This document shows positions 6,600 through 8,111 of a stretch of 8,111 nt of DNA, piece by piece. Below the pieces are notes generated by a model. The model saw only the letters and a list, made by a program, of their open reading frames with translations, made no database searches and was not told where the DNA came from. The translations under genes and the position numbers were made by a program. Every line of letters starts with the position of its first letter. Within the stretch, counting starts at the first letter, position 1. The DNA is from an uncultured Clostridia bacterium (GTDB taxonomy: Bacteria > Bacillota > Clostridia > Christensenellales > UBA1242), in NCBI GenBank assembly GCA_937914725.1, contig CALDMJ010000194.1, forward strand, positions 1 through 8,111, given 5' to 3'.

Positions 6600-7127
6600 T
6601 TATATAATACTTAATTTTTCACCAAATTTTTGTTTTAGATACTCAATATCTTGCGATTTTTCTTCGCTTTCTTTGCCTTGACTACAAACTTTGAGGTTCA
6701 AATTTGCAATTTCTCTAACAATGTTTTGCATTTTGTTATAATGCTCAACATTATCAAAGCCGTTTGAGTGCATATAAATTTCAAAATTGTCGCCATTTAT
6801 TTTTGTTTTGTCAACCGTCTCACAAATTGCGCCCAAAATATTGTCGCCGCTTTGCTTGATTTTTAGCAATATGTCACCCCAAAGGCGCATTTCAGCCGCT
6901 TTGCCTGTCACTTTAAAAATGTCGTCCTTAACTTCAACCATTGCTCCGCCAGCGACGGGTATTTCGTCAAACGAAGAAATGTTCGCCATAGGTTCTTCTT
7001 CAAACGGGACAGACATTTTAATATCCGCCAAAACTGTTTCGCCTTTCAGCTTTTCAAAATCCGCATTTTGCTCATTTGTGACGCTGCCAATTTCTAAATC
7101 TTCTTCATCCGTTTTTTTTTCATACAC
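6600..7127 (-). CDS. dnaX: DnaX tau C-terminal part, in the -1 frame relative to the upstream dnaX frame
   Basis: This open frame of 175 codons holds the C-terminal region expected of a Firmicutes tau subunit. Residues 6-75 are an acidic, probably flexible linker. From about 80 comes a folded domain with LWGDILLKIKQSG (82-94), the NGDNFEIY strand, and a closing IEYLKQKFGEKLSII that resembles the usual end of DnaX proteins. In other bacteria this part ties the clamp loader to the polymerase and helicase. It lies in the -1 frame relative to dnaX, and the frames join across the nine-A run. The fused protein would be about 530 residues, a normal tau length. The nominal start GTG (7125-7127) has AGGG five bases upstream, so separate translation is not excluded. 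Frame fusion is more likely, because the domain makes sense as a continuation of the core. Confidence 0.85.
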   Translation of the reverse strand: MYEKKTDEEDLEIGSVTNEQNADFEKLKGETVLADIKMSVPFEEEPMANISSFDEIPVAGGAMVEVKDDIFKVTGKAAEMRLWGDILLKIKQSGDNILGAICETVDKTKINGDNFEIYMHSNGFDNVEHYNKMQNIVREIANLNLKVCSQGKESEEKSQDIEYLKQKFGEKLSII

Positions 7128-8111
7128 TTAAGCCCTGCAACTTCAATCAATAGTTGCGGGCGGATGCTATATTTTAGGTTGAGTTCAACTTCGCCAAACT
7201 CCGCGAGACAATCCGTGATTTGCGACATTTCAAGCGCGTTTGCTTGCGCTTTCATAAGGTTTGCCACATCGTCGCGCAGAACAATCATATTGCGATAGTC
7301 TTTGCAAGTTTTCACAATCATTAGATTGCGGAAATAAATTGACATATCGCGCGCGAGCATTGACAAACTTTTGCCCATTTTGACAAGTTCGTCAACTTTT
7401 GTTAGGTACGCGCCCGCGTCCTCATCAATGATTGATTGCACGAGTTGCCCCAAAACTGAATCATCATTGACGCCCAAAACCTGCAAGACGCTATCGTATG
7501 TGACGTTTGAGTTGCTAAACGAAACGCACATATCGGCGATTGAGAGTGTATCACGCGCACTGCCGTTGCCTTCTTTTGCAATATATGCAACCGCGTCATC
7601 GTCATACTTGACGCCCGAGTCGTCAAAAATGTCTTTGAGCATTTTTTCAAGCGTTTCTTGCTCAATTAACTTAAAATCAAAGCGCATACATCTTGACAAG
7701 ATTGTCGCAGGAAGTTTTTGCACTTCGGTTGTTGCCAAAATGAAAACGCAATGCGCTGGCGGCTCCTCCAAAGTTTTTAGCAACGCGTTGAACGCTGAGT
7801 CCGTGAGCATATGCACTTCATCGACAATGTACACTTTATATTTCCCAACAACTGGCGGATACTTGACCTTTTCGCGCAAATCGCGAATTTCATCGACGCG
7901 GTTGTTGCTTGCGGCATCGATTTCCATAATGTCCATATTATTCAAAACACTTGTTTCTTGGCAGGACTTACATTTTCCACACGGCGAGCCGTCGACTGGA
8001 TTTTCGCAGTTGATTGCTCGCGCAAAGATTTTAGCGACACTGGTTTTGCCAGTTCCGCGCGTGCCACAAAACAAATACGCGTGGCTAATCTTGTTCGATT
8101 TGATTTGATTG
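7094..8111 (-). CDS. dnaX: DNA polymerase III clamp-loader subunit DnaX, zero-frame (gamma-like) product, 5' partial
   Basis: DnaX is the ATPase of the clamp loader, which opens and places the sliding clamp at primed DNA. The frame is open to the right edge (first codons NQIKSNKISHAYLFCG), so about 25 N-terminal residues lie outside. Visible are Walker A GTRGTGKT (8042-8065), the four-Cys zinc module (8008 down to 7961), Walker B VDEVHML (near 7805-7825), sensor 1 ILATTE, the SRC motif carrying the arginine finger (7688-7696) and GSARDTLS of sensor 2. Domain III ends near GLKCM. The frame then passes through nine A and stops at TAG (7094-7096) five codons later, giving about 365 residues. That is essentially the clamp-loader core with no tau tail, shorter than E. 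coli gamma. A -1 shift at the A-run continues into the tau C-terminus. A missing A in the assembly would give the same picture. Confidence 0.95.
   Translation of the reverse strand, partial: NQIKSNKISHAYLFCGTRGTGKTSVAKIFARAINCENPVDGSPCGKCKSCQETSVLNNMDIMEIDAASNNRVDEIRDLREKVKYPPVVGKYKVYIVDEVHMLTDSAFNALLKTLEEPPAHCVFILATTEVQKLPATILSRCMRFDFKLIEQETLEKMLKDIFDDSGVKYDDDAVAYIAKEGNGSARDTLSIADMCVSFSNSNVTYDSVLQVLGVNDDSVLGQLVQSIIDEDAGAYLTKVDELVKMGKSLSMLARDMSIYFRNLMIVKTCKDYRNMIVLRDDVANLMKAQANALEMSQITDCLAEFGEVELNLKYSIRPQLLIEVAGLKCMKKKRMKKI
7112..7136 (-). promoter_or_regulatory. Putative dnaX recoding site: A9 slippery run with upstream AGGG
   Basis: The coding strand reads ATG, nine A (7112-7120), then CGG. 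In the zero frame the codons are AAA AAA AAA CGG. Sliding back one base on A AAA AAA reads ACG next and enters the tau frame. AGGG (7133-7136) lies 12 bases before the run and 14 bases before its last heptamer, close to the place where a Shine-Dalgarno-like stimulator acts in E. coli dnaX. I see no clear stimulatory hairpin downstream. A run of nine A could also cause RNA polymerase slippage, as reported for Thermus dnaX. The layout is seen; the recoding is inferred. Confidence 0.65.

Noticed and set aside
7402..7665. Minus-strand 87-codon frame inside dnaX
   Set aside because: It lies wholly within the conserved DnaX coding region in another frame and has no supporting signals.
7371..8108. 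Open plus-strand frame of 245 codons antisense to dnaX
   Set aside because: The minus strand encodes unmistakable DnaX motifs. The antisense product is Ser/Thr-rich without any recognisable motif or ribosome binding site.
1..8111. Search for CRISPR arrays, tRNA/rRNA genes, insertion sequences, attachment sites and riboswitches
   Set aside because: No regularly spaced direct repeats, cloverleaf, transposase motifs, terminal inverted repeats or leader structures were found. Coding sequence leaves only about 60 intergenic bases besides the left 80.

Overview
The window looks like chromosomal DNA from a low-GC Gram-positive bacterium (Firmicutes, perhaps an uncultured clostridial lineage). This is inferred from the AT-rich, Lys/Asn-rich genes, the standard genetic code (TAA, TAG and TGA all end genes here), strong AGGAG-type ribosome binding sites and the classical dnaX-ybaB-recR order. 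No 16S or other taxonomic marker is present, so the assignment is tentative.

All substantial genes lie on the minus strand and read from right to left as one tightly packed block. In transcription order they are: dnaX (5' end beyond the right edge); its C-terminal tau part, in a different frame; ybaB/ebfC; recR; a 900-residue protein of unknown function with a long disordered tail; a 425-residue protein with a transglutaminase-like Cys-His-Asp signature; an RluA-family pseudouridine synthase; and an eight-helix membrane protein resembling YhhN/TMEM86 lysoplasmalogenases. Gaps are 30 bases or less, and several genes overlap (TAATG, ATGA, 11 bases), so translational coupling is likely. No promoter is visible and there is no gene-free stretch over 300 bases. 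A hairpin plus T-tract at the far left faces the other way and probably ends a plus-strand gene lying mostly outside the window.

The right part is a DNA replication and recombination module: clamp-loader subunit, nucleoid-associated protein and recombination mediator. The dnaX gene is split at a run of nine A. The zero frame stops five codons later, right after the clamp-loader core, while a -1 shift (or one extra A in the mRNA) joins it to a complete tau C-terminus. This is the mirror image of the E. coli arrangement, where tau is the zero-frame product. It is either recoding or a one-base homopolymer error.

The middle part is the least explained. By hand alignment, the 425- and 900-residue proteins appear to be diverged paralogues. 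Both seem to carry a transglutaminase-like fold. The smaller one keeps the triad, and the larger one has apparently lost the Cys and Asp and gained a roughly 420-residue low-complexity tail. That tail has 7-residue repeats, an acidic block and a C-terminal tandem PPxPKRK motif. Such a complete/degenerate pair inside a recombination operon is the best candidate here for an undescribed system, but its function cannot be read from sequence alone.
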